A DNA stretch of 64,000 bases from Neorhizobium petrolearium (lineage in GTDB: Bacteria; Pseudomonadota; Alphaproteobacteria; Rhizobiales; Rhizobiaceae), in the NCBI RefSeq assembly GCF_017873175.1, contig NZ_JAGGJW010000001.1:732488-796487 (forward strand), in the 5' to 3' direction. Shown here piece after piece: positions 53,457-61,919 of this stretch. The position numbers were made by a program, and so were the translations under genes. The number at the start of each line of letters is the position of its first letter. The first letter of the stretch is position 1. Below the pieces are notes generated by a model. It saw nothing but the letters and a program-made list of their open reading frames with translations, ran no database searches and was not told the origin of the DNA.

Positions 53457-54494
53457 TCACCCGGCCATCGGCGGGTCGAGGCGGGCAAAGCCCTCCTGCC
53501 GGCGATAGGGGAAGTGCGGATAGGGAGCGGTGACGGCACTTGCGGCATCGAGCTTTTCGACCTGCTCCTTCGTCAGCGACCAGCCGACCGCACCCAGGTT
53601 CTGGCGAAGCTGTTCCTCGTTGCGGGCGCCGACGATGACGGAGGAGACGGTCGGTCGTCCGACGAGCCAGTTGATCGCCACCTGCGGCACGGTCTTTTCC
53701 GTTTCCGCGGCGACCTCTTCCAGCGCATCGACCACGCGGTAGAGCAGTTCGTCGTCGACCGGCGGGCCGAAGCTTGCGGTTTCGTGCAGCCGGCTTCCAT
53801 CCGGGATGGGTTTGTTGCGGCTGATCTTGCCGGTCAGGCGCCCCCAGCCGAGCGGGCTCCAGACCAGCGCGCCAAGCCCCTGGTCGGCGCCGAGCGGCAT
53901 CAGGTCCCATTCGTAGTCGCGGCCGACCAGCGAATAATAGACCTGGTTCGCCACATAGCGGGTCCAGCCGTGTTTTTCTGCGGCGGCGAGCGATTTCATG
54001 ATCTGCCAGCCGGAGAAGTTGGAGACGCCGATATAGCGCAGCTTGCCGTCAGCGACGAGCCGGTCGAGGGTCGAAACTACTTCCTCCACCGGCGTGGAGG
54101 CATCGAAGGCATGGAGCTGGAAAATGTCGATATGGTCTGTGCCGAGCCGCTTCAGCGCGGCCTCGACGGAGCGGATCAGCCGGAGCCGCGAGGAGCCCCA
54201 GTCGTTCGGCCCGTCACCCGTCGGCAGGCTGGCCTTGGTGGAGATCAGCACGGCGTCGCGCCGGCCCTTGATGGCCTCGCCAAGCACTTCCTCCGAAGCG
54301 CCGTTCGAATAGACGTCCGCAGTGTCGAACAGGTTGACGCCGGCTTCGAGGCAGATGTCGACGAGGCGGCGGGCTTCCTCGTCATCCGTGGTTCCCCAGT
54401 GGCTGAAGAGCGGGCCGGAGCCGCCGAACGTGCCGGCTCCGAAACTGAGGACCGGCACCTTGAGGCCGGATGCGCCGAGATTGCGGTATTCCAT
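53457..54494 (-). CDS. Aldo/keto reductase, larger type
   Basis: 345 residues. Tetrad pieces in NLFDTADVYSNGASEE (Asp, Tyr), STKASLPTGDGPNDW (Lys) and IFQLHAFDAST (His). NWLVGRPTVSSVIVGARNEE is the cofactor-binding end, close to the plasmid-tocopherol/YajO-like group. NADPH-dependent carbonyl reductase of unknown substrate. 24 bases after the MFS gene on the same strand, so MFS, this AKR and the next AKR may be one unit under the divergent LysR. Confidence 0.9.
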   Translation of the reverse strand: MEYRNLGASGLKVPVLSFGAGTFGGSGPLFSHWGTTDDEEARRLVDICLEAGVNLFDTADVYSNGASEEVLGEAIKGRRDAVLISTKASLPTGDGPNDWGSSRLRLIRSVEAALKRLGTDHIDIFQLHAFDASTPVEEVVSTLDRLVADGKLRYIGVSNFSGWQIMKSLAAAEKHGWTRYVANQVYYSLVGRDYEWDLMPLGADQGLGALVWSPLGWGRLTGKISRNKPIPDGSRLHETASFGPPVDDELLYRVVDALEEVAAETEKTVPQVAINWLVGRPTVSSVIVGARNEEQLRQNLGAVGWSLTKEQVEKLDAASAVTAPYPHFPYRRQEGFARLDPPMAG

Positions 54495-54518
54495 GGTCGT
54501 GGTCCTTGTTTGAGGAGG

Positions 54519-55709
54519 CTATTCAGCCGGGCAGGCGAGGGCGGCGGCTTCCGCATTGCGCCGGTCGAGCCGGATCGCGAAAATCGCGACCGCGAGCGCC
54601 GCGAGCGGCACGAGGCCGGCGACGAAGGTGACCGCGCCGAGGCCGGGGCCGTGGTCGATCACGGCGCCGCCAAGCCAGGCGCCGATCGCGTTGCCGAGGT
54701 TGAATGCTGCAATGTTGAAGGAGGAGGCAAGACCCTGTCCGGCGCCTTCCGCCTTCTGCAGCACCCACATCTGCAGCGGTGCGACGGTGGCAAACGCCGC
54801 CGCGCCGAACAGGCCGATGGCGATGACGGCAAGAACCGGCTGGTGGATCGCGGCGGTCATGGCGAGAAGCACGGCCGAAAGCGCCAGCAGGCTGCCGATG
54901 ACGGTCGGCAGGAGATGGCGGTCGGCGAGCCAGCCGCCCAGAAGATTGCCCACCACCAGCCCGCCGCCGAAGACGAGCAGGATGGGCGAGACGGCAGCTT
55001 CGGAAAAGCCGGTGATCTCGGTCAGGATCGGGGCGACATAGGTGAAGCCCGCGAAAACGCCGACCCATGAGAGCACGGTGGTCAGCAGGCCGAGCAGCAC
55101 CGCGCGGCGGCCGAGCACGGCGGCGACGCCCTGCGAAGCCTCCTCTTGATCGCCGGTTGCTGCCTTGTCTCTCGGCACGAGGGCCGCGATGACGGCAAGC
55201 GCGACGATGCCGATCAGCGTGACGGCGAAGAAGGTGGAGCGCCAGCCATAGGCTTGGCCGAGCCAGGTGCCGAAGGGCACGCCGAGAATATTGGCAACCG
55301 TCAGGCCGGTGAACATCACGGCGATGGCAGACGCTTTTTTGTTGGGTGCGACAAGGCTGGTAGCGACCACCGAGCCGACACCGAAGAAGGAGGCATGCGC
55401 AAAGGCGGTGAGAACGCGGGCGGCCATCAGCGTCCAGTAGTCGGGCGCGAGCGCACAGGCGAGATTGCCGATGGTGAAGACCCCCATCAGGCTCATGAGC
55501 AGCGTCTTCTTCGACCATTTGCCGGCGATCGCGCCAAGCAGCGGCGCACCGATGACGACGCCGAGCGCATAACCGGAGATGAGCAGGCCGGCTGCCGAGA
55601 TCGACACGCCGAGATCGGCGCTGACCTCCAGAAGCAGGCCCATGATGACGAATTCCGTGACGCCGATCCCGAAGGCGCCGGCTGTCAGGGCATAAAGAGC
55701 AAGTGGCAT
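54519..55709 (-). CDS. MFS exporter, arabinose-efflux (DHA1) type
   Basis: 396 residues, twelve membrane helices. Opening ALYALTAGAFGIGVTEFVIM, motif A-like region GKWSKKTLLMSL and SGYALGVVIGAPLLGAI are those of the YdhP/AraJ/NepI-like exporters. Would expel sugars, purine ribonucleosides or drugs. ATG behind AAGGGG; a much longer in-frame reading reaches into the repeat and is not real. Divergent LysR gene is its likely regulator. Confidence 0.9.
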   Translation of the reverse strand: MPLALYALTAGAFGIGVTEFVIMGLLLEVSADLGVSISAAGLLISGYALGVVIGAPLLGAIAGKWSKKTLLMSLMGVFTIGNLACALAPDYWTLMAARVLTAFAHASFFGVGSVVATSLVAPNKKASAIAVMFTGLTVANILGVPFGTWLGQAYGWRSTFFAVTLIGIVALAVIAALVPRDKAATGDQEEASQGVAAVLGRRAVLLGLLTTVLSWVGVFAGFTYVAPILTEITGFSEAAVSPILLVFGGGLVVGNLLGGWLADRHLLPTVIGSLLALSAVLLAMTAAIHQPVLAVIAIGLFGAAAFATVAPLQMWVLQKAEGAGQGLASSFNIAAFNLGNAIGAWLGGAVIDHGPGLGAVTFVAGLVPLAALAVAIFAIRLDRRNAEAAALACPAE

Positions 55710-56018
55710 GGTGCGGTCCCCTTGGTTGGGAATGATCCTTGGGAGAAAGGATGAATTGATGCGGCGCAATATCGGCGTGCAGCACTTGCCTGTGTAGCTG
55801 CATAAGCGGATAATCATTTGTGAAATGAAGTCATAAATTGACGAGCGTGGCTGTGGATTTTGCCCCTCACCCTCACCCTTTCCCCGCACGCGGGGAGAGG
55901 GGACTGAGAGCTTGCGGCTTGCGTCCTTCTCCCCGTCAGAAGGGGAGGTGGCGGCAGCCGGATGAGGGGCATTCCATGAGGCAAGGCGACCAAGTAGCGT
56001 TCTTTGGAGGCGAAAACG
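55710..56018. other. Divergent region between MFS and LysR genes, with repeat
   Basis: 309 bases. Left part (55710-55860) must contain the MFS promoter and LysR binding sites; a TTGAC-like and several AT-rich blocks are visible but no clear dyad. The right part is the repeat element 55862-55970. Confidence 0.5.
55862..55970. repeat. Palindromic intergenic repeat, RIME-like, copy 2
   Basis: Starts GCCCCTCACCCTCACC, holds the palindromes CCCCGCACGCGGGG and CCTTCTCCCCGTCAGAAGG, and ends GGCAGCCGGATGAGGGGC. Same parts as the copy between betB and betA, in the opposite orientation, with a degraded second palindrome. Confidence 0.8.
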
Positions 56019-56912
56019 ATGGACAACCGTGCCGGTGAAATGGAAGTCTTCGTGCTCGCGGCTGAGCTCAAGAGCTTTTCCGCGGCGGGGCGGAAGCTGA
56101 AACTCTCGCCGTCGGCGGTGAGCAAGCTCGTCACGCGGCTGGAAAACCGGCTCGGCACGCGCCTCGTCGTCCGCTCCACCCGGCTCCTTCAGCTCACTCC
56201 CGAGGGCGAGACCTATCTCGCCCGCGCACAGCGCATCCTGGCCGAAATCGCCGATACGGAGGAAGTCGTGTCCGGGGGAGGGCGCATGCTGCCGCGCGGA
56301 CCGCTGTCGATCAACGCCTCGGTCGGTTTCGGCGAGCGCTACATCCTGCCGCTGGCGGGTGAGTTCCAGCGGCTTTTCCCGGATGTGCAGCTCGATATCA
56401 CGCTCACGGACGACATCGTCGATCTCATCCGCGAGCGTGTCGATATCGCCATCCGCCATGGGCAACTCAGGGATTCATCCCTGATGGCGCGAAAGCTCGG
56501 CGAAAGCCGGCAGGTGGTCATGGCCTCGCCGGAATACCTGGAAAGACATGGGCTCCCGAAGACGCCGGACGAGCTCATCCATCACAACTGCATCAATTTC
56601 AACTTCAGAAGAGCGGTCGAAGGCTGGCCGTTTCGTGACCCGCAAACGGGACGGCGCGACATCCTTCCCGTCTCGGGAAATCTGAAGGCGAGCAGCGGCT
56701 CGATCATCCGCCAGTTCTGCCTGGACGGGCTCGGCATCGGCCGCGTCGGGCGCTTCCATGTGGAGCCGGATATCGCGGCAGGCCGTCTCGTGCCGGTTCT
56801 GGAGGATTTCAATCCAGAGGATATCGAGCAGATCCACGCCGTTTACGCCGGTCATGAGCATCTGGCGGTGCGCATCCGCGCCTATATCGATTTTCTGGCC
56901 GCACGACTTTGA
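56019..56912 (+). CDS. LysR-family transcriptional regulator
   Basis: 297 residues, ATG behind GGAGG. HTH at about 5-60 (EMEVFVLAAELKSFSAAGRK; LSPSAVSKLVTRLENRLGTR) and the effector domain from 90 on, with SINASVGFGERYILPLAGEF and SGNLKASSGSIIRQFCLDGL. Sits divergent from the MFS exporter and two AKR genes, which it probably controls. Ligand unknown. Confidence 0.92.
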   Translation: MDNRAGEMEVFVLAAELKSFSAAGRKLKLSPSAVSKLVTRLENRLGTRLVVRSTRLLQLTPEGETYLARAQRILAEIADTEEVVSGGGRMLPRGPLSINASVGFGERYILPLAGEFQRLFPDVQLDITLTDDIVDLIRERVDIAIRHGQLRDSSLMARKLGESRQVVMASPEYLERHGLPKTPDELIHHNCINFNFRRAVEGWPFRDPQTGRRDILPVSGNLKASSGSIIRQFCLDGLGIGRVGRFHVEPDIAAGRLVPVLEDFNPEDIEQIHAVYAGHEHLAVRIRAYIDFLAARL

Positions 56913-56997
56913 CGACAAAGTGTGTCGTCATTGCCGCATTCGTGCCACGGTTTAGCCGATTTTCTTCGGGAATCCGATGGGACAGGAGATTCTCACC

Positions 56998-57333
56998 ATG
57001 TCCGAACAATTGAAAGAGGTTCTGGCCCGCATCCGGGCGGAGGTAAGCGCCGGCTCGTCGGAACGTCCGCATCTCAGTGTGCCCATGGAGGACCTGCGTC
57101 TGCTGATCCAGAGCTTTGAAATTCTCCATTCCGAACGGGAGCAGTTGCGTCGCAAGATGGATCAGCACGCCGATGTCATGGAGGCGGTTACCGTCTTCAT
57201 CGAGGCCTATCGCGACAAGTACAAGAACTACGGCAGCGGCGGCGTGCGCCCGAGCGCGGTCCTGCGCCGTGAAGTCTGGAGAATCTGGGCGGCGATGAAC
57301 GGCCACGTGGTTGTGGCCGACAGCGATTTCTGA
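56998..57333 (+). CDS. Conserved hypothetical protein, mostly helical
   Basis: 111 residues, ATG behind AGGAG. Helical throughout, with a coiled-coil-like stretch EDLRLLIQSFEILHSEREQL followed by RRKMDQHADVMEAVTVF and a C-terminal basic segment RREVWRIWAAMNGHVVVADS. No family recognised. Convergent with a GST gene 21 bases away. Confidence 0.6.
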   Translation: MSEQLKEVLARIRAEVSAGSSERPHLSVPMEDLRLLIQSFEILHSEREQLRRKMDQHADVMEAVTVFIEAYRDKYKNYGSGGVRPSAVLRREVWRIWAAMNGHVVVADSDF

Positions 57334-57354
57334 TCCCCGTTTTCTCGGTTTCCC

Positions 57355-58014
57355 TTAATCCCGGTCGGGCGCGCCGAGCGGAAAGAGTGGGCGGTAGGGT
57401 CGCGCCTCGTCCACCGCGCGGGCGAACGAGGGTCGCGCCAGCAGCCGGCTGCGATAGGCTCGCACATTGGCAAAGCGCTCGGCGATTTCGTGCGACCAGT
57501 CGGCGTAGAAGAGCGACGGCGCTGCGGCGCAATCGGCCAGGCTGAAATCGTCGCCCGCCGCCCACTCGCGGTTTGCCATACGCTGGTCGAGCCAGCCATA
57601 GGCTGCGTCCAGCATGTTGCGCGCCTCTTCCACGCCGTAGGGATCGCGTTTGTCTTCCGGTCGCAGCACGTTGAAGACGATCCTCTGCTGCGGCGTGGAA
57701 ATATAGTTGTCGAAGAAGCGGTCGAGCATTCGCACTTCAATTGCCTGATCCGGGTCGTCGGGAATGAGTTTCATCGGCCCTGGATAATGCACCTGCAGAT
57801 ATTCGATGATGATCGTCGCCTCGAAGACCGGCTTGCCCTTGTCCATCAGCATGGGGAAACGCTTGACCGGCCATAGCGTGCACAGTTCCTCATAGGCGTC
57901 CGGGTCTTCCGGCCCCAGCATGCGGGTGTCGAATTCGGTGCCGTTCTCATAAAGGGCGGTCAGCACCTTCTGGCAATAGGACGAAAAAGGGTGCGAATAG
58001 AGGATCGGACGCAT
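57355..58014 (-). CDS. Glutathione S-transferase family protein
   Basis: 219 residues. N-terminal domain MRPILYSHPFSSYCQKVLTA with Ser/Cys at the glutathione site (SSYC), WPVKRFPMLMDKGKPVFEAT and then a helical domain with FSLADCAAAPSLFYADW. Third GST in the window, and of a separate subgroup. Detoxification or dehalogenation role unknown. An in-frame upstream extension of 17 residues has no ribosome-binding site. Confidence 0.88.
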   Translation of the reverse strand: MRPILYSHPFSSYCQKVLTALYENGTEFDTRMLGPEDPDAYEELCTLWPVKRFPMLMDKGKPVFEATIIIEYLQVHYPGPMKLIPDDPDQAIEVRMLDRFFDNYISTPQQRIVFNVLRPEDKRDPYGVEEARNMLDAAYGWLDQRMANREWAAGDDFSLADCAAAPSLFYADWSHEIAERFANVRAYRSRLLARPSFARAVDEARPYRPLFPLGAPDRD

Positions 58015-58122
58015 GACGGCCTCCCAGACCGATTGCAAAACGAAATCGGTTGATGGATATCGCAACTGCTCTGGCTTTGCAACCGGTTTATGCGGATCGT
58101 GCTTGGTCCGGTTCCGATCCCT

Positions 58123-58845
58123 TCAAGCCTCTGCGCCAACCGCCTCCCGCGCATAAATCGCCCGTATTTCCCTGGCCACGAGCTCCTGCAGCCGCCAGAG
58201 ATTGCGGTCGCGGATGCCGAATTCCGCAAGATGCACGACGGTGTTATAGAGATATTCGGCGCAGGAGCCGCGATGTCCGCAGGCGCGCGCAAGGACCGGC
58301 GCCACGTCGTGGAGTGGCAAAAGCGGGCGGATGATCCGCCGGCTTGTTCCGCCGGCCCAGAAGACCAGCGCGCGGATCGTTTCGCCGCCTTGCGTCCTCA
58401 CCGGCATCCAGCGCATCGAGCCGAGGCCTTCACGGTTGCTGACCTCGCGACGCAGCGCTTTTTCCATCTGGATGCGCTTCTCCTCCTCGGCGACCTGATA
58501 GATCACTCCCTCGCAGCGTCCGCCGCGCGACAGCATCATCATCAGGCCGGGCTGGTCGGGCGTGCCGCGACCGCGCTCGATCCGCAGCGAGAAAGAACGA
58601 TGCCAGCCATGGAGGGTCGCGCGCTGGCACGCGACCGAATCGAAACCGGGTTTCCAGATCAGTGATCCGTAGGCGAAGATCCACAGGGGCCTGTCGCCGA
58701 GCGCTTCGGTAAACTGATCCGCCAGCGAGGCGTAATCCGCGTCATTGAATGGTTCCCAGGTCGGCGGCGGGCCGGGATCGGCCTCCTCGCGGAAACAGAG
58801 ATCGACCAGCTCCTGCGTGAGCGACATGACGTGGTTTTTCGGCAT
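58123..58845 (-). CDS. chaC: Gamma-glutamylcyclotransferase, ChaC type
   Basis: 240 residues. ChaC cleaves glutathione to 5-oxoproline and Cys-Gly in the cytoplasm. The family loop YGSLIWKPGFD lies about 57-67, GWHRSFSLRIERGRGTPDQP follows, and the C-terminal CAEYLYNTVVHLAEFGIRDR is typical. Catalytic Glu is expected in the GVIYQVAEEEK region. Start uncertain: ATGs at 58845 and 58827 are both possible, and 40 more residues are open upstream. Next to a GST gene, which suggests shared glutathione biology. Confidence 0.88.
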   Translation of the reverse strand: MPKNHVMSLTQELVDLCFREEADPGPPPTWEPFNDADYASLADQFTEALGDRPLWIFAYGSLIWKPGFDSVACQRATLHGWHRSFSLRIERGRGTPDQPGLMMMLSRGGRCEGVIYQVAEEEKRIQMEKALRREVSNREGLGSMRWMPVRTQGGETIRALVFWAGGTSRRIIRPLLPLHDVAPVLARACGHRGSCAEYLYNTVVHLAEFGIRDRNLWRLQELVAREIRAIYAREAVGAEA

Positions 58846-59029
58846 GGTTCTGAGCGGTTTTCCGGGCAGTGCGACGAAAAATATCGAAGCCGGAGAGTGC
58901 AGGCGAGCCTTGTCCAAGTCAATCCGTTTTGCTGCACCGCCGAATATTGTCGTCCGCCTTGCCATAAAATGGTCACGGAATGTCTCAGGCTGAAAGACAG
59001 TTTGAGGGGATCATGACGGAGACAGGATC

Positions 59030-59179
59030 ATGGAAACGATGACCGATGCCGGCGTGGACCTTGTGCGGGTAAAGCACAAGCAACTCGACCTCGATGGCGG
59101 CCATTGGCTGCTCGAAACCAGCCTGAATGAGGTGGCCCCGTTCATTCGAGGCTTCCTCGGCCGGGTCCATGCGGCTTGA
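59030..59179 (+). pseudogene. C-terminal fragment of an alpha/beta hydrolase
   Basis: 50-codon frame that reads VRVKHKQLDLDGGHWLLETS and on to LNEVAPFIRGFLGR. The GGHWLLET-x-EV-x-P-x-I-x-x-FL pattern is the standard last stretch of alpha/beta-fold hydrolases, with the catalytic histidine in GGHW. The first 230 or so residues of such an enzyme are missing, so this is a deletion remnant. Confidence 0.5.
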
Positions 59180-59200
59180 AACGAGGAGGGATGCAAACGG

Positions 59201-59356
59201 ATGCGTTGGCTTTTTATTGCGGTACTGGGAATCCTGATCGGCTGCGTCCTGAGCATTATCTGGATGAATGACAGCAACTGGCCACAGGGTGACAGTCGCG
59301 TTGGAGGGCCTTCACCGCAAGATCCGCTTGTCGCCCCGCCGCCGCCCAACCCGTAG
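59201..59356 (+). CDS. Small membrane protein, 51 residues
   Basis: MRWLFIAVLGILIGCVLSII forms one membrane helix, followed by a short Pro-rich tail (PSPQDPLVAPPPPNP). AGGAGGG lies ten bases ahead of the ATG. Too short to assign; the tail could cross the periplasm. The gene is 21 bases downstream of the hydrolase fragment. Confidence 0.5.
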   Translation: MRWLFIAVLGILIGCVLSIIWMNDSNWPQGDSRVGGPSPQDPLVAPPPPNP

Positions 59357-59370
59357 AAGGTGCGACTGAG

Positions 59371-59880
59371 CTATTTCCGCCTGAGTTCGAGCTTCAGGAC
59401 CAACTCGGTGACCAGCTCATCGACGCTCGCTGTCGCGGTATCGATCCCGAGAGGACGTTCGCCCCAATCTTCGTAGGTCCTGTCGGTGATCTGCTGCCAT
59501 GTGGGTTTGATCAGCCCCGGAACGTCAGTCGCACGGGTTTCTGCGCGGCGGCGATGCTCCATCCTGTCCGAGCAGGTCACCTCGATCTCGACGGCCGGCA
59601 CGCTCGATCGCTCCGCAACTGCAAGCCAGGCTTCCCGGGTGATCTGCAGGCCATTGACGGAATCCGCGATGACTGTCTGACCGAGGGTGAGATTGTCCTC
59701 GGCGATCCCGTAGGCGACCATGTAACCTGCCGGACCAACCTCGGAATTCGGGCCTCCGGAAGCCCGAACATTCTGCTCGATCGTATCGACCCGCACATGC
59801 ACTGCGCCAATCCGCCGTGCAAGTGCGCGTGCGAGCGTCGTTTTCCCCACCCCCGGCAATCCGCCCAGAATAACGAGCAT
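59371..59880 (-). CDS. AAA-type P-loop kinase-like protein
   Basis: 169 residues. Walker A GLPGVGKTT at about 7-15, then VRVDTIEQNVR (Asp-lid) and VIADSVNGLQITREAW (Walker B-like), as in the Zeta-toxin/chloramphenicol-phosphotransferase/gluconate-kinase type. Predicted to phosphorylate a small molecule. 34 bases after the tam gene on the same strand. Confidence 0.82.
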   Translation of the reverse strand: MLVILGGLPGVGKTTLARALARRIGAVHVRVDTIEQNVRASGGPNSEVGPAGYMVAYGIAEDNLTLGQTVIADSVNGLQITREAWLAVAERSSVPAVEIEVTCSDRMEHRRRAETRATDVPGLIKPTWQQITDRTYEDWGERPLGIDTATASVDELVTELVLKLELRRK

Positions 59881-59914
59881 GCGACATGTCCCTTTTTTGA
59901 GATCGGAGCGATCC

Positions 59915-60685
59915 TCAGGCCTTCACTGCGATGACGAAGAAGCGCGGGAAGCGCAGGAGCACCCGTCCGTCGGCCATCGGCGGATAGGCCTTGGCGATGC
60001 GCGCCGTATAATCGGCAATGAAGGCTTCGGCATTTTCCCGTCCCGCCGCGTCGAGATACGGCCTCAATCCCGTGGCCTTGACCCATTCGACGATCGCCGA
60101 CGCATTGGCGAGCGCGTGGTAGTAGACCGTGTGCCAGACGTCCACGCGGGCGGCCTTCGGCATCAGCGCGTCGAAATAGGCGGCGGGCGAGGGAAGAAGC
60201 GGACGCCGCACCCTGCCGCCTTCGAAGGCCGGAGCCCAGGAGCCGGCAGCTCCCGTTTCCTCCATCAGCAAATGGCTGGGTTCGGAACGATTGTCCGGCA
60301 TCTGCACCGCCAGCACTCCGCCGGGTTTCAGATGATCCATCAGGCGGGCAAGAACCGCGAGATGGTCCGGCACCCACTGGAAGACGGCATTGGCGTAGAG
60401 CAGGTCGGCCTGCTGGTCGGGTGTCCAGGTATTGAGATCGGCTTTTGTGAATTCGGTGCCGGGCAGGCGCTTTCTCGCTGCAGCGAGCATGTTGTCGTCG
60501 CTGTCGAGGCCGGTGACGTTCGCCGCGCCGAAGCGCTCCACCAGCAGTTCGGTGGAGTTTCCGGGCCCGCAGCCGAGATCATAAGCTTTCGTCGCTAAGG
60601 CAAGCGGCACCTGCGCGATAAGGTCGCGGGCCGGGCGGGTCCGCTCATCCTCGAATTTCACATATTGCTCCGCCGACCATGCCAT
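59915..60685 (-). CDS. tam: Trans-aconitate 2-methyltransferase
   Basis: 256 residues, full length. SAM-dependent methyltransferase with motif [11 protein letters not shown] near 36-45, the Tam N-terminus [20 protein letters not shown] and [13 protein letters not shown]. Methylates and so removes trans-aconitate, an inhibitor of aconitase. Divergent from the aminotransferase gene. Confidence 0.94.
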   Translation of the reverse strand: MAWSAEQYVKFEDERTRPARDLIAQVPLALATKAYDLGCGPGNSTELLVERFGAANVTGLDSDDNMLAAARKRLPGTEFTKADLNTWTPDQQADLLYANAVFQWVPDHLAVLARLMDHLKPGGVLAVQMPDNRSEPSHLLMEETGAAGSWAPAFEGGRVRRPLLPSPAAYFDALMPKAARVDVWHTVYYHALANASAIVEWVKATGLRPYLDAAGRENAEAFIADYTARIAKAYPPMADGRVLLRFPRFFVIAVKA

Positions 60686-60873
60686 CTAGAACACCCTCTT
60701 CTGGATTTCACCGCGTGGAAAATGCCACTCCTCCGGTCCGGTCTCCATGGATAAAAACATCAATTTTTGTGATGACTCATTTCATATTATCGCTTGACCT
60801 TGGCGCGGCGGCGGGCCTTCACTCACCGCGCAATTTTGAAGCGCCGCAGTCTGGAATATCCAAGGAGACCGAA

Positions 60874-61761
60874 ATGCCTGTCAACACAGCCGCCCGCACC
60901 ACCACTTGGACTTTCGTGGATGGCGAATGGCTGGAGGGAAATCCGAAGCTCGTCGGCCCAACCTCGCACGCCATGTGGCTCGGCTCGACGGTCTTCGACG
61001 GCGCCCGCTGGTTCGACGGCATCGCGCCCGACCTCGACCTTCATTGCCAGCGCATCAACCGGTCGGCGAAGAACATGGGCCTGACCCCGGTGATGAAGGC
61101 GGAAGAGATCGAGACGCTCGCTTGGGAAGGCGTTGCGAAATTCGACGGCAAGACGGCGATCTACATCAAGCCGATGTATTGGGCCGAACACGGCATGCCC
61201 TTCAGCGTCGTGGCCGCCGATCCGGAATCCACCCGCTTCGCGCTCTGCATGTTCGAGGCGCCGATGCACACCGCCAAGCCCTCCTCGCTCACCGTTTCGC
61301 CCTATCGCCGCCCCAATCCGGAAGTGGCGATGACCGGCGCCAAGACCGGCAGCCTTTATCCGAACAGCGGCCGCATGATCCTCGAAGCGCGTAACCGCGG
61401 CTTTGACAACGCGCTCGCTCGCGACATGAACGGCAATGTCGCCGAGACCGCCTCTTCGAACATCTTCATGGTCAAGGACGGCGTGGTCATGACGCCGGTT
61501 GCCAACGGCACGTTCCTCGCCGGCATCACCCGTTCGCGGGTCATCGGCCTGTTGCGCCAGTCGGGCTTCGACGTGCGCGAGATGACGCTGACCGTGGATG
61601 ATTTCATGGATGCCGACGAGATATTCACGTCCGGCAACTATTCGAAGATCGTGCCGATCAACCGTTTCGAGGAGCGCCAGCTCCAGGAAGGCCCGGTCGC
61701 CCGCAAGGCCCTGGAAATCTACATGGATTGGGCGCGCTCCAAGACCGGCGACGACGCCTGA
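60874..61761 (+). CDS. Branched-chain amino-acid aminotransferase-like enzyme (PLP class IV)
   Basis: 295 residues. Fold-type IV aminotransferase. Probable PLP lysine in TGAKTGSLYPNSGRM; ARDMNGNVAETASSNIFMVK and GTFLAGITRSRVI are the cofactor and substrate loops. Likely moves amino groups among branched-chain or related amino acids, but D-amino-acid aminotransferase or ADC lyase cannot be excluded from motifs alone. Rhizobia often carry this second IlvE-type copy. ATG behind AAGGAGA; upstream readings lack support. Confidence 0.88.
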   Translation: MPVNTAARTTTWTFVDGEWLEGNPKLVGPTSHAMWLGSTVFDGARWFDGIAPDLDLHCQRINRSAKNMGLTPVMKAEEIETLAWEGVAKFDGKTAIYIKPMYWAEHGMPFSVVAADPESTRFALCMFEAPMHTAKPSSLTVSPYRRPNPEVAMTGAKTGSLYPNSGRMILEARNRGFDNALARDMNGNVAETASSNIFMVKDGVVMTPVANGTFLAGITRSRVIGLLRQSGFDVREMTLTVDDFMDADEIFTSGNYSKIVPINRFEERQLQEGPVARKALEIYMDWARSKTGDDA

Positions 61762-61797
61762 GATTTTGAGAGGGCTGCGGTTGTTCCAAAACAGGTC

Positions 61798-61917
61798 GTC
61801 GTCTTCCTCGGCATCATCCGGTCCGCCGAGGCTTTTGCCGCCGTAGAGAATGCGGGCAATTGTGACCGTGTGCTCTTCGACGCGGAAGGCGACGGTCACT
61901 CCCGTCCCCCGGTCCAT
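61798..61917 (-). pseudogene. C-terminal scrap of a RelE/ParE-type toxin
   Basis: Minus-strand frame VAFRVEEHTVTIARILYGGK matches the last strand pair of RelE/ParE toxins (YRVEG-x-x-V-x-I-x-RILYG). The sequence begins two bases after the TauE stop, has no N-terminal two thirds and has lost its stop codon. Leftover of a deleted toxin gene. Confidence 0.5.
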
Positions 61918-61919
61918 CC

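Noticed and set aside
53514..55070. Plus-strand 518-codon frame opposite the AKR and MFS genes
   Set aside because: Complete antisense of two real genes; its codon pattern mirrors theirs and it starts within the AKR coding region.
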